Positions 13,923-22,851 of a stretch of DNA of 34,767 bases are shown in pieces; positions within the stretch are counted from its first letter, which is position 1, and every line of letters begins with the position of its first letter. Origin of the DNA: a virus; the IMG/VR virus record IMGVR_UViG_3300031658_000045, positions 1 through 34,767 of that record. One strand, given 5' to 3'. Both the position numbers and the translations under genes were made by a program. The notes under the pieces are model-generated. The model was given only the letters and a program-made list of their open reading frames with translations, ran no database searches and was not told where the DNA came from.

Positions 13923-16900
13923 ATGGCGCTTACAGCAGGACAACAAGCAGCAGTAGACCGTATGAACGGCGGGTCGACGCGGGTAATTGATGATGATGAA
14001 GAAAACCAGTCAGTACTAACCCAAGGCCAACGGGACGCTATTGAGCGTATGAACTCGGGTCGTTCTGCGCCTGCCCCACAACAAGACGACGACGCGGGAT
14101 CGTTTGACCCGTTCGCCAATTACAAACAAATGTACAACATGACGGTTGGTGCAGCCAGCGCTGTTCCAAAAGCTGCGGGGGCGCTAGTAGGGCTGGGCAC
14201 TTATGTTAAGGGGCTAAACAAGATTGCGGACCCAGTGGCCGAAGGCTTGTACGCGGCTGGTGATTTTATAGACAACACGCTGATGACCCAAGATCAGCTA
14301 GATAAGAAAGCCAAACTCCAAACCGAGCTACAAACCGCTGTTCAAAACATGCCTCCTTTTCCAGAAGATGCGTCAGTCGGCGACAGGATAAAGTTTGTCT
14401 CTGACTACGTTATAAATCAAGGGGGAGCCGCTGGAACTTTCCTCGCAGAAAACCCAACCCAGATAGCTAACTTCGTTGCTGAAACTATACCTCATATTGT
14501 TCTGGGTGGCGCTGTCGGTAAAGGGGCAAAAGCCGTAGCCGTAGGCGCAACGGGTATAACAAAACCTACCAGTTTAATAGGACGCGCAGCAAACAGGGCA
14601 GCAAACGCTGGCGCTGGTACGTTCGGTGCCGTCGGTGAAGGTGTGATAGCCGCCGGAGACGTCGGCGCTGGTACCGCGATTGAGCAACGAGCCCAAGGTA
14701 ACTTCGACTATTCCCCAGACCGGTTGTACGGGCTGTTAGCCGCTCCAACTACGGCCTTGATAGGTCGTGCGGGAAGCAAGTTCTCGGGGATAGCCGACGC
14801 CGACAGTTTAGCGACGGGTCTAGCTGCTAACGCAGCTAAAGATTTGGTCAAACTTGGGGCGCTAAAGAAAGTTGCCAAGGGCACAGTCGTCGAGGCTGGA
14901 GAGGAATTTCTTCAGAGCGGTACGGAGCAATCATTTTCTAACTTAGCCAACGACAAGCCTGTTTACCAAGACGTCGGTAGTTCAGCGGTAATTGGGGCCG
15001 CAACAGGCGCAGGGTTGGGCGCGGGTGTTAACACAGTGTCAGCTTTGCCTAGTGAGACGGGAACTCAGTTGCCCTCGAGCATAGTCGAAGAAGCGGCTCC
15101 CTCGATAGAAACCGAACTGGCGGAAGCGCGGGTTGAAAACGAACGGGCTCTCGCAGAGGCAAAGCAAGAAGCCGAGGCAGTCGACACTGCGCGTGAAGCA
15201 GCTGCGCCGTCGTTCATACAGTATGACAAATTTGTGGAAGCCAGAGTTAGCCAAGTAGACGCAAAAAACAAACTAGACCTTGAAGACCCAAACTCAGAGA
15301 TCAGTACGGCGTTTAAAGCGCATTTGAACGAATACAGAGCAAGCGCTAGTCAGGCAGACAAAGCAAAATCGTATAGTGAGATAGGTCTTAGTAAGATAAA
15401 AACAGACTTTTTAAAATCTGTTAAGGAAGGGAATACTGACACAGAGGCGGACGCTGCTGCCTACATGGAAGCACTAGACAACTACGCCGCCGAAATAGCA
15501 GCCAACCCGCCAATCGCGGAAGACCCAGCGGCCATCGCGGCGAGAGAGCGCCAAGCTATTATAGATAAACCAGTTAAGGGTACGGTCCAAGCTATTGAAA
15601 AAGCCGAAGCGTTATACGGAAAAGACTGGGTCGACAGTGGCAAGTATGACGACTTAGCGGCGGTCGTTAACGGAAACAACTACAGGCAGAAAAGCTTCAA
15701 CGCTGCCATCGACAAAATTGAGAACCCGCCTATAGATGTTAACGCGTCAACAACTACGAGAGAGCAAAAGCTCTTAGCGGTACGTCAGGCTGTCGGGAGA
15801 GTGTCCGAAGGACTGACGGGGAAGAACGACAAAGCGGTCTTTGATACGTTCTCCCAAGCTATATTTAACTTTGAGGGGGACAAGTACTTAGAGCAACGCG
15901 TTCTGGCAAACAAGAAAGACGGTACTGGGGCTAAGAGCTTTACGCAGTTGGCAAAAGACGCTGGCGTAAAAGACGCATCCTCGGCCAAAACAGTTCTAAA
16001 AAGAATAGGCCCGAAACTAGCTGAAGCCCTTGGTGTAACGACAGAACAACTTCCTGCGTTGCTGGCGTCGCTTCGCCCGGTAAACGTAGTAAGCGCCCAA
16101 GACGGTGATACTGCTCAACTCGATCAACAATCTGCCGCAGAAGACGCCGACGTTAATCAGGCTGGGGATAACGTTGCGAACGACGAAACTGGTGCGTCAC
16201 TAGATGCAGTAACTGGCACAAGTGAGGCGGCTACAACTGAACGCGCAGGCGTACTTAAAAACATGAAAGCCGTCGACGCCCCGATCCAAAGAAGTGCAAA
16301 TTTAGCAGACGCGGACGAGATAACAGACGCTTCCGAAGCCCTCGATAAAGCAGAGTTTGGGGTAGGTGGGGGCTTTGGAACAAAAGCCAGTGCGAACCAA
16401 GGTGCCTACGACGGGTTTGAAGATGTAAAAGAGTTTACCAAAGCCCGTTCGAACGAAGTAAACGAGGTCAACGAAGAACGAGTTGAAGCGGCGAAAGTTA
16501 ATTACGAAGCCCAAAGAAAGGCCATGATCGCCGAATTTGGTGCCACTGCGTTAAAGATGTGGAGAGACGGCGTCTCAGATGGCGGACCCAGTTTTGGCCA
16601 AATAAGCACAATAGATCAAGCCGACTGGGTGGGTTCCGTGATGGAACACGCGTCGACTAACGACGACGCTCAGCTTGCAGAAGACCTGCGCAATATAGAA
16701 ACCTTGTACGACGCCGCGAACGATGGCGTAACTATGGAGAACACTGATGTCCAAAACAACGAAGAAGATGAAGCCAGCGGACCTGATACCAGTACTAAAG
16801 GAAGCGAAGGCAGTGGGGTTGAGACTAGGAGCAGCAGAAACACGGATGCTAAACCGCGCAGAACAACAAAGCCAGCAACAGCAAAAGAAGTAACACCGCC

Positions 16901-19900
16901 TGATAGCAGCAAACCTAAGAGCTTTTCTAGAAAACGCACGATAACTAACGCTACTACTACGTCAAACTTACAAGTAGTTGCGGACGGGCTGTTTGAAGAC
17001 TTTGTCGCTATGAACGACAAGGACTCGGAGACACTTACAGTCGAACCGGGTGGGATTTACAGCCCCCTCCAGCTACATAAAACTGTCAAAGACGCGTTCC
17101 GGGCACTCGGTGGGTCTGTTTCCCTCGAGGAGCTTAAAAAAGCGCAAGGGGTTATTGATCCGAGGGACGGAAAACGGGCTCACTTTATCGCAGAGAACAT
17201 AAACGTTGGAACTGAAGCGGCGGTTATTGCGCACGAAGTTGGAGTTCACCTCGGGCTAGAGAATAAATTACTTTCTAACAAAGAAGTAGTGGCGCTGTCG
17301 CAGGAAGTTAACAAGTGGAGCAGCCTAGACGAAACCGCTGTCGAACGGCAAATACATGACGCCGTAGTGGGACGGATCGCTTTTGCTCGTATGCATGGGC
17401 TGGTCGAGGAACAGGTGCCTATTGAGATTATTGCGTACGCCGTTGAAGAGGCTGTAGCGCGGGGGGTTACGCCAAGGGCAGACGAAATAGCCAATGCAGC
17501 TGGGTGGCTGTCTAAAGTTCAAGACTTTTTCTCAGAGTTAACTAACCGATGGTTTAACGACAAAAACCCTGATCCGTTTTTTGGTCTTCCACGAGGCTCC
17601 GATCAAGCAATCTTTCAAGCATCAGAGCTTGTTGCCCTTGCCCAAGGCGCTGCTCAAAGTGCGATGCAAAAGGTTGCTGTAGAAAAAGGTGCTGTGTCGA
17701 AAAACAAAATTGACGTTATGGCTTACTACGCGAACACCTCAAAAGCAAAAGTTGCGGCAAACATCAATAATAAACGCGCCGTACTGTTTGAAACTAACGA
17801 TCAAGATGAAAAAGCCGACCGAGGTGCAGAGTTTTTTCTATGGGGTGATGATTCGAAATTTGGTACCAAAACAAACATTAGTACCGAAGCAAATTTTGAT
17901 TTTCCCGGCGACATGGCAATGGCCGTGTACGGTGACGTAACTACTGATGAGGGAGTGGCCAGTCCAATATTGACAGTTGTCTTAGACAGAGCAGAGTATA
18001 ACAACGCGCCCGGTGAATTTGTGCCTAACACCTACCTGCTTACGATCATCGGCCCAGAAGGCAAAGTTGTCGAAGACATAGGAATACCCGAAGATTTCGA
18101 CATCACTACGACTAAAGACATTGACGGGGCTGATTGGGTTCGTTTGGAAGGTGTCCGTCACCGAGACGTCGTTCGTGTACTCACAGAAGCCAGACGGCGC
18201 ATGACACGTTATAATAATGGTCGAGTACCTAACATTGTGTACAACCGCGTAACGGGTGCAGCCGCTGCTAACACAAACACTGGCCGAGTGGGTTCCAAGA
18301 CCGACAAACAATTGTTCAAACGGTTCTCGTTCAAGGATCAGACGTCGATACCAGCTGTTAAGAAGAAAGCTAACCGCGAGTGGGTCCGTGATAATATGGG
18401 TGGTGACGGCGCGGTCGACATCTATGACAACACGGTTGAAATTGCTAAACAAGCGGCGTCCTCGCTAAAGTTTGTCCACAACATTGTTCGTGATGCACGA
18501 AAAGATATGCCGAGTGTAGGCAAGTGGTGGGACACAATGATCGCCGCAGACGTTACCCGGAACGAGATCAAGCAGTCGTTCTCTGACGTGCAAAAACAGG
18601 TTCGTGCTCTAAAGAAGGGCCGTTTGGAAACGGTCAACAAGTTCTTAGGAGACTCTACATTTAACCAGAAGTGGGGCTACGACCCTAAAGTTTTCCACCC
18701 AGATTTGTTCAGTAAAAAGACAGTCGCTGTCGATAAAGTAGCACAGGTACAGTTTAACCGTCTTAGTGAAACTGAGAAAACACTCGTCGCAGACATCTTT
18801 GCGCACGGCGAGCGGATGCGTCAACGGAAAGTTGCACTCGCTAAAAAGTTAGGGGTGTCCGCCAAGTTCTTTAACGACTCTTCGCTGGAAGGTCCGTATT
18901 CTCCGCTAAAAAGATTTGGTAATAACGTGGCAGAACTCAAGTCTGCTAGGTACATGGCAGCTGAAACAGCTGCGGAGGCTGAAGGCTCTACAAAAGCTCA
19001 AAAAGATTTGTTTGAAAAACTAAAGTCCGACGGCGACCATTACGTCATAAGTTTCTTTGACACGAAAGGTGCCGCAAAAGCATTTGTCGACCAAAACAAA
19101 AAGACCTTTTCTTTCAGCCAGACTACAAAAAGGGCTCCTAACTTAGAATCCGACCGGGTCTCAAACCCAGAGGTTTACGAAAAGGTCATGGCTGCTTTGG
19201 CTGCTAACGACAGTTCTAGTATGGACGCTAAGTCTAAAACTGCGTTTCGTGAGATGGTGCGAGACATGTACTTCCAGTCGATGGATGAGCGTAGCGCTAG
19301 AGTGTCTGGGGCGAGACGTCTGAACCGGGCAGGGTACGAACAGAACATGGTCCGGTCGTTTTTAAGTCACGCTAAAGCAGAAGCTGGCCTCATTGCCCAG
19401 ATGGAAAACGGTACTGAAATAAATACGGCTCTCGCTGAAGCTGCTAAAGAGGTTAAGATAAACGGCAACCGTGATGAGGAAAGACAGCGGGTCTTTAACA
19501 CGATTACGAGCCACTACCAGAAAGTACTAACGCGCAGCGACACACCGATCCAAGACCGTATAGCGACGGCGAACTCGGTTTACATGCTGCTTACCAGCGC
19601 CGGGTACCACCTCACAAACGCAACGCAGCCGACTATGGTTACAGTCCCTCGTATCGCCGGAGACTTTAATGACTACAGCGGTACTTGGAGCGCGTTGTTC
19701 AGGGGCTATAAGGTAGCTCTGTCAGCTTCTAAGATAGGTTTAAACCTAGAAACTGAAATTAATTTCGACAAGGTTCCGGTTAAATACCACTCCTTGCTCA
19801 AAGAACTACAAGACCGTCAGATACTAGATCAGGGTATGGAAGAGGATGGAGCGTTCGACCGTTTTAACACGGGCTGGGAAGGGCTTAACAAAGCTTCTGA

Positions 19901-21095
19901 TGTTCTGGGGACTACCACTCGTAAGCTCTATAATGTCGCCAAGTTTGTAGAATCACAAAACCGTATTTCTTCTGCCATAGCAGCGTACGACATGGCTTTG
20001 TCTAACCCGACGGCCAACACGTCTAAAACGCTAAAGAACTCACCAGAAGGACGCGCACAGCAGTACGCAATAGACGTTGTCGAAGACACCCAAGGTAACT
20101 TCTCGGAGTTGGACGCCCCACTTCTTATTAAACAACTTAGCTCTGTCAAGCTTGCGGTACAGTACCGCAAGTATCAGTTGCTGATGGCGTGGCACTATAC
20201 AAACGCGTTTAACGAAGCTTTTAGGGGTGATACCAAAGAAACTAGAGCAGCTGGCAAACGAATATTAGGTTACTCTTTAGTCCACGCGGCGATGGGTGCT
20301 GGCGTTGTTGGTGTGCCGGGCGCGTCTCTGGCTTTCTGGGTGTCGACTTTCTTCAACGGTGGCGAAGACGAGCCACAAGATTTAGAGCGATGGATCAAAG
20401 AGCACATCGACGACGGGTTACTGGGGGATGTGTTATCGAAGGGCATGTTTACAACTGTCGGGCTCGATTTGACCACTAAGTTATCTCAAGACAAGATAAT
20501 GAGTCCGCTGCCATATGTTGACTTAACGCCGGGTGCCGCTGGGGCATCCGACTTAATAATGGGCTTGGCTGGTCCGTTTGGGACTACGGCCACTAACTTT
20601 TTCCGTGCTTGGGAATACTTTGCACAGGGCGATACGTTGAAGGGTATAGAATACTCTACACCAAAAGGCATCCGAACTGCGGTCGAAAGCTATCGTCTGG
20701 GCACCGAAGGGCTAACTACCAAGAGCGGCGTAACGCTCGTGAAACCCACAGAGTTTGACGTAACAAGTCTTTTGGTAAACGCGCTGGGTTTACCAGCGAC
20801 AGAGGTCAACAAGATAAAATGGACCAGAGGACAGCAGTACGAACTGACACAGTACTTCAACAAGGAGTCTTCCAGAATCCGCAAAAACTACATCGAAGCT
20901 ACTAGAGCTAGAGACCGCGACGGCCAAGCCGAAGCTAGGGAAGCGTTTCGGGAAAACGAGAAGGCCAAAGCTAGGGTTCGTCCGTTCTTCAATAATACTC
21001 GAGGCGTTCTGGCAAGACAAAGCATGAGTGAGTTGATGAAAGCCCCCAGAAACAGATCAAGGCTCGAGCGTAAGGAACAAAACAAACTTAAATAA
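13923..21095 (+). CDS. Giant internal virion protein with HExxH metallopeptidase-like site
   Basis: A 2390-residue protein. The N-terminus has two copies of LTxGQxxAxxRMN.G (residues ~3-15 and ~32-44), then an Ala/Gly-rich amphipathic stretch (~60-250). Long charged helices follow to ~1000. Residues 1098-1110 (AAVIAHEVGVHLG) hold HEVGVH (H1104, E1105, H1108), a zinc-peptidase HExxH; E1168 or E1175 in EIIAYAVEEA could be the third ligand. A beta-rich part (~1265-1400) is not recognised. Residues ~1887-1905 (YMLLTSAGYHLTNATQPTM) and a hydrophobic stretch at ~2115-2145 recall LPD38-type regions of large polyvalent phage proteins. It is probably ejected into the host, like N4 vRNAP or T7 gp16. 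No RNA polymerase motif is visible. Confidence 0.75.
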   Translation: MALTAGQQAAVDRMNGGSTRVIDDDEENQSVLTQGQRDAIERMNSGRSAPAPQQDDDAGSFDPFANYKQMYNMTVGAASAVPKAAGALVGLGTYVKGLNKIADPVAEGLYAAGDFIDNTLMTQDQLDKKAKLQTELQTAVQNMPPFPEDASVGDRIKFVSDYVINQGGAAGTFLAENPTQIANFVAETIPHIVLGGAVGKGAKAVAVGATGITKPTSLIGRAANRAANAGAGTFGAVGEGVIAAGDVGAGTAIEQRAQGNFDYSPDRLYGLLAAPTTALIGRAGSKFSGIADADSLATGLAANAAKDLVKLGALKKVAKGTVVEAGEEFLQSGTEQSFSNLANDKPVYQDVGSSAVIGAATGAGLGAGVNTVSALPSETGTQLPSSIVEEAAPSIETELAEARVENERALAEAKQEAEAVDTAREAAAPSFIQYDKFVEARVSQVDAKNKLDLEDPNSEISTAFKAHLNEYRASASQADKAKSYSEIGLSKIKTDFLKSVKEGNTDTEADAAAYMEALDNYAAEIAANPPIAEDPAAIAARERQAIIDKPVKGTVQAIEKAEALYGKDWVDSGKYDDLAAVVNGNNYRQKSFNAAIDKIENPPIDVNASTTTREQKLLAVRQAVGRVSEGLTGKNDKAVFDTFSQAIFNFEGDKYLEQRVLANKKDGTGAKSFTQLAKDAGVKDASSAKTVLKRIGPKLAEALGVTTEQLPALLASLRPVNVVSAQDGDTAQLDQQSAAEDADVNQAGDNVANDETGASLDAVTGTSEAATTERAGVLKNMKAVDAPIQRSANLADADEITDASEALDKAEFGVGGGFGTKASANQGAYDGFEDVKEFTKARSNEVNEVNEERVEAAKVNYEAQRKAMIAEFGATALKMWRDGVSDGGPSFGQISTIDQADWVGSVMEHASTNDDAQLAEDLRNIETLYDAANDGVTMENTDVQNNEEDEASGPDTSTKGSEGSGVETRSSRNTDAKPRRTTKPATAKEVTPPDSSKPKSFSRKRTITNATTTSNLQVVADGLFEDFVAMNDKDSETLTVEPGGIYSPLQLHKTVKDAFRALGGSVSLEELKKAQGVIDPRDGKRAHFIAENINVGTEAAVIAHEVGVHLGLENKLLSNKEVVALSQEVNKWSSLDETAVERQIHDAVVGRIAFARMHGLVEEQVPIEIIAYAVEEAVARGVTPRADEIANAAGWLSKVQDFFSELTNRWFNDKNPDPFFGLPRGSDQAIFQASELVALAQGAAQSAMQKVAVEKGAVSKNKIDVMAYYANTSKAKVAANINNKRAVLFETNDQDEKADRGAEFFLWGDDSKFGTKTNISTEANFDFPGDMAMAVYGDVTTDEGVASPILTVVLDRAEYNNAPGEFVPNTYLLTIIGPEGKVVEDIGIPEDFDITTTKDIDGADWVRLEGVRHRDVVRVLTEARRRMTRYNNGRVPNIVYNRVTGAAAANTNTGRVGSKTDKQLFKRFSFKDQTSIPAVKKKANREWVRDNMGGDGAVDIYDNTVEIAKQAASSLKFVHNIVRDARKDMPSVGKWWDTMIAADVTRNEIKQSFSDVQKQVRALKKGRLETVNKFLGDSTFNQKWGYDPKVFHPDLFSKKTVAVDKVAQVQFNRLSETEKTLVADIFAHGERMRQRKVALAKKLGVSAKFFNDSSLEGPYSPLKRFGNNVAELKSARYMAAETAAEAEGSTKAQKDLFEKLKSDGDHYVISFFDTKGAAKAFVDQNKKTFSFSQTTKRAPNLESDRVSNPEVYEKVMAALAANDSSSMDAKSKTAFREMVRDMYFQSMDERSARVSGARRLNRAGYEQNMVRSFLSHAKAEAGLIAQMENGTEINTALAEAAKEVKINGNRDEERQRVFNTITSHYQKVLTRSDTPIQDRIATANSVYMLLTSAGYHLTNATQPTMVTVPRIAGDFNDYSGTWSALFRGYKVALSASKIGLNLETEINFDKVPVKYHSLLKELQDRQILDQGMEEDGAFDRFNTGWEGLNKASDVLGTTTRKLYNVAKFVESQNRISSAIAAYDMALSNPTANTSKTLKNSPEGRAQQYAIDVVEDTQGNFSELDAPLLIKQLSSVKLAVQYRKYQLLMAWHYTNAFNEAFRGDTKETRAAGKRILGYSLVHAAMGAGVVGVPGASLAFWVSTFFNGGEDEPQDLERWIKEHIDDGLLGDVLSKGMFTTVGLDLTTKLSQDKIMSPLPYVDLTPGAAGASDLIMGLAGPFGTTATNFFRAWEYFAQGDTLKGIEYSTPKGIRTAVESYRLGTEGLTTKSGVTLVKPTEFDVTSLLVNALGLPATEVNKIKWTRGQQYELTQYFNKESSRIRKNYIEATRARDRDGQAEAREAFRENEKAKARVRPFFNNTRGVLARQSMSELMKAPRNRSRLERKEQNKLK
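15737..15752. promoter_or_regulatory. Intragenic operator-like site
   Basis: TGTTAACGCGTCAACA inside the giant-protein gene, a full match to TGTTnACnnGTnAACA. It codes for part of the protein, so it may be chance, but it fits the consensus as well as the intergenic copies. Confidence 0.35.
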
Positions 21096-21107
21096 ACTTG
21101 TTCACTG

Positions 21108-21137
21108 ACCAGACGTCTCTCTCCCTAGTCGTCTGGT
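21108..21137 (+). terminator. Hairpin after the giant gene
   Basis: ACCAGACG and CGTCTGGT form a perfect 8-bp stem around a 14-base loop, 12 bases after the stop codon. There is no T-run behind it, so alone it is a weak terminator; it may protect the late transcript's 3' end or work with the hairpin that follows. Confidence 0.45.
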
Positions 21138-21142
21138 AAACT

Positions 21143-21188
21143 GCCCTCCATTAGTCAGGTTTCGCACTGCTTTTGGGGGGCTTTTTTT
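21143..21188 (+). terminator. Rho-independent terminator of the late operon
   Basis: GCCCTCC (21143-21149) pairs with GGGGGGC (21175-21181) with one G-T wobble, followed at once by seven T residues. The 25-base loop is long. Position after the last late gene and the T-run make this the likely end of plus-strand late transcription, insulating the integrase. Confidence 0.6.
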
Positions 21189-21336
21189 ATTTGTGACGAA
21201 TAAATGACTAACGGCCTTACTAAATAATTGATATTAAATAGATTTGTGTACCGGCCGCGGGTACCACCAAACAACTTACAAAATAGCATAAAGTTATAAG
21301 ATAAAGGGTTTTTTCCTTATTTATAGAGTTTTAATC

Positions 21337-21352
21337 TGTTTACACGTAAACA
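21337..21352. promoter_or_regulatory. Operator-like palindrome, site D
   Basis: TGTTTACACGTAAACA, symmetric except at the two central bases, 85 bp before the integrase ATG. It is followed by CATAATAG, which overlaps a -10-like ACATAAT, as site A overlaps TATAAT. Confidence 0.7.
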
Positions 21353-21376
21353 TAATAGTGACCGGTGCGACGCGTT

Positions 21377-21406
21377 TTGACATTCAATGACGAATAAAGT
21401 ACGAAT
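21377..21406 (+). promoter_or_regulatory. Possible sigma70-type promoter for integrase
   Basis: A perfect -35 TTGACA (21377-21382) is followed after 17 bases by TACGAA(T) at 21400-21406, a poor -10. The whole element is covered by the TGACGAA inverted repeat, which could let a bound protein block it. Confidence 0.3.
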
Positions 21407-21437
21407 AGTTCGTCATTTGTAGGCGGGGTAAACTAAC

Positions 21438-22427
21438 ATGGCGTCTATCAAGAAACTAAAAACAGGCATGTGGCAAGCACAAGTTCGAATGGACGGTGTA
21501 CGCGCGTCTAAGACCAAGCCAACAAAAACAGAAGCTAAAGACTGGGCTGCTGCAAAAGAGCATGAAATTAAAACCTCTGTCGTGGTTAAGACGACGTCGT
21601 CCACTTTTGGAGAAGCAGCGCTCCGCTACGAAATGGAATTTAGCCGTGGTAAAAAAGGTGTGAAGTGGGAGCAAGGACAGATCAGTCGGTTACTCAAGAT
21701 GCCAATCGCTAAGATAAACATACAGAAAATCGAGCGTTCTGATGTCCGTTCGTGGAGAGATGCTCGCCTTAAAAAAGTTCAAGGTTCCACAGTTAACCGA
21801 GAGTGGAACTTGCTGTCGCATATATTTTCAACTGCCAGAGACGAGTGGGAACTTATCGAAGCTAACCCGATGACGGGGGTGAAGCGGCCAAAAGAAAACC
21901 CACCACGGGATCGTCTTATATCAGACAGCGAGATTGAGCAGATTTGTTTAGCCGCCGGTTTTGATGAGACTACGACGACGACGGTACAGGGAGAGGTGTG
22001 TGTTGCGTTTCTCTTCGCGATTGAGACCGCCATGAGGGCAGGAGAGATTTGTCAGATGGTGTGGGGTAACGTCGACACTGAAAAACGAACAGTGTTCTTA
22101 CCCTCAGAAATTACAAAGAACGGTAAGAAAAGAACAGTAGCGCTTTCTGCACGGGCGGTGGAGTTACTGGCTTTACTGCCGCCTACGAACCGCGCCACAT
22201 GCTTTAGGTCAAACAGTAAACAACTGGATGCCACCTTCAGAAAACTCAAAAGTAAGACGACCGTAGTTGACTTGCATTTTCACGATACGCGCCACGAAGC
22301 GATTACGCGGCTGTCCAAGAAGCTACCTGTGCTGGCGTTGGCCCGAAACGTGGGGCACACGAATATTAACCAGTTGATGACTTACTACAACGAAGACGCC
22401 GAAGACCTCGCGAAGCTCCTAGAATAA
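21438..22427 (+). CDS. int: Tyrosine recombinase / phage integrase
   Basis: A 329-residue protein. The N-terminal ~50 residues (GMWQAQVRMDGVRASKTKPTKTEAKDWA) look like an arm-binding domain, followed by a helical core-binding domain (~55-150). The catalytic domain contains ETAMRAGEI (R200), the beta-hairpin EITKNGKKR (K227 or K230), HDTRHEAITRL (H282, R285), GHTN (H307) and MTYYNEDAEDLA (Y316 the likely nucleophile): the full R-K-H-R-H-Y set. It should insert the circular phage genome at a host attB site. Purine-rich AGGCGGGG precedes the ATG. Its 3' end overlaps by 9 bases the end of the excisionase-like gene on the other strand. Confidence 0.95.
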   Translation: MASIKKLKTGMWQAQVRMDGVRASKTKPTKTEAKDWAAAKEHEIKTSVVVKTTSSTFGEAALRYEMEFSRGKKGVKWEQGQISRLLKMPIAKINIQKIERSDVRSWRDARLKKVQGSTVNREWNLLSHIFSTARDEWELIEANPMTGVKRPKENPPRDRLISDSEIEQICLAAGFDETTTTTVQGEVCVAFLFAIETAMRAGEICQMVWGNVDTEKRTVFLPSEITKNGKKRTVALSARAVELLALLPPTNRATCFRSNSKQLDATFRKLKSKTTVVDLHFHDTRHEAITRLSKKLPVLALARNVGHTNINQLMTYYNEDAEDLAKLLE

Positions 22428-22664
22428 GTCCGCTGGGTCTAGCCGAATTTGGTTACCGATCCGCTTACACTTTAGCCGACCGGACTTGACCATGCGCCGC
22501 ACGGTTTCTTCGCCGCAGCCTAATCTTTTCGCTGCGTCGCGAACTGTTATTAACTTCACCTCAACATTTGCGCCCACGTGGTCGCTTATCAAAGTTTTTA
22601 GAGACGCGATCTCAGCCACCAGTGGTTCAATTACCGCCCTGATTTCTTCTTGAAGTGCGTTCAT
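22419..22664 (-). CDS. Excisionase-like HTH protein
   Basis: An 81-residue protein. Residues ~1-30 form a charged helix, and 37-81 form a HTH_17/excisionase-type fold: VKLITVRDAAKRLGCGEETVRRMVKSGRLKCKRIGNQIRLDPADL, with the helix-turn-helix followed by a K.KRIG..IR wing. Such proteins act as recombination directionality factors or small regulators. Its location tail-to-tail with int supports a role in excision. The start has a very strong SD (AAGGAGGAAGT). It overlaps the stop of the gene before by 4 bases (ATGA), so it is the last gene of the minus-strand operon and is co-expressed with replication genes. Confidence 0.75.
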   Translation of the reverse strand: MNALQEEIRAVIEPLVAEIASLKTLISDHVGANVEVKLITVRDAAKRLGCGEETVRRMVKSGRLKCKRIGNQIRLDPADLF

Positions 22665-22849
22665 ACTACTTCCTCCTTTTCCCCATCCCAGAGTTTCCCG
22701 TCGGCGACTTCTCGCTCGAGCATCTCGAACAGGTACCCAATTTCCTCCAGCTGCTGCTGAAGACCGTACCTTGTCCTGCTCGTCGCTTCGGTCGACATGC
22801 CATGCAAGCGGTGTCTGATAGTCTTTCTTATTTGTGGGATATTGCTCAT
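22661..22849 (-). CDS. Small hypothetical protein, 62 aa
   Basis: Begins MSNIPQIRKTIRHRLHG and has a helical C-terminus (LQQQLEEIGYLFEMLEREVADGKLWD). A GGAGG SD precedes the ATG at a good distance. It is sandwiched in the operon between the 94-residue gene (2-base gap) and the excisionase-like gene (ATGA overlap). No family is recognised. The packing and strong SD make it real. Confidence 0.6.
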   Translation of the reverse strand: MSNIPQIRKTIRHRLHGMSTEATSRTRYGLQQQLEEIGYLFEMLEREVADGKLWDGEKEEVV

Positions 22850-22851
22850 TC

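Larger units (their letters stand above)
21194..21416. repeat. TGACGAA repeat set upstream of integrase
   Basis: TGACGAATAAA occurs at 21194-21204 and again at 21388-21398. The second copy forms a 9-bp inverted repeat with TTCGTCATT at 21409-21417 (AATGACGAA at 21386-21394, 14-base spacer). A partial ACGAATA lies at 21401. The arrangement suits arm-type sites for an integrase or an operator controlling it. Confidence 0.5.
21189..21437. other. Integrase upstream region, candidate attP and control region
   Basis: About 250 bp without a gene. It is AT-rich to ~21340, holds a GC-rich small inverted repeat GTACC...GGTAC (21248-21264), operator D, repeated TGACGAA elements, and a TTGACA. No tRNA-like 3' end is recognised. 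Arm-type repeats next to a tyrosine integrase make it the best attP candidate in the window, but no core sequence can be named without a host attB. Confidence 0.45.

Noticed and set aside
13751-14119. Long minus-strand frames opposite the virion genes, such as this one across the junction of the two internal-protein genes.
   Set aside because: They have no SD or protein-like pattern and lie fully opposite well-supported genes; they are shadows of coding bias.
13923-21095. The giant protein as an N4-like virion RNA polymerase.
   Set aside because: No T7-type RNA polymerase motifs were found; size and position are similar, but the visible signatures are HExxH and LPD38-like.
21096-21437. A tRNA or tRNA fragment as the attachment site next to integrase.
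   Set aside because: No cloverleaf, T-arm or CCA-like 3' end could be recognised in the region.
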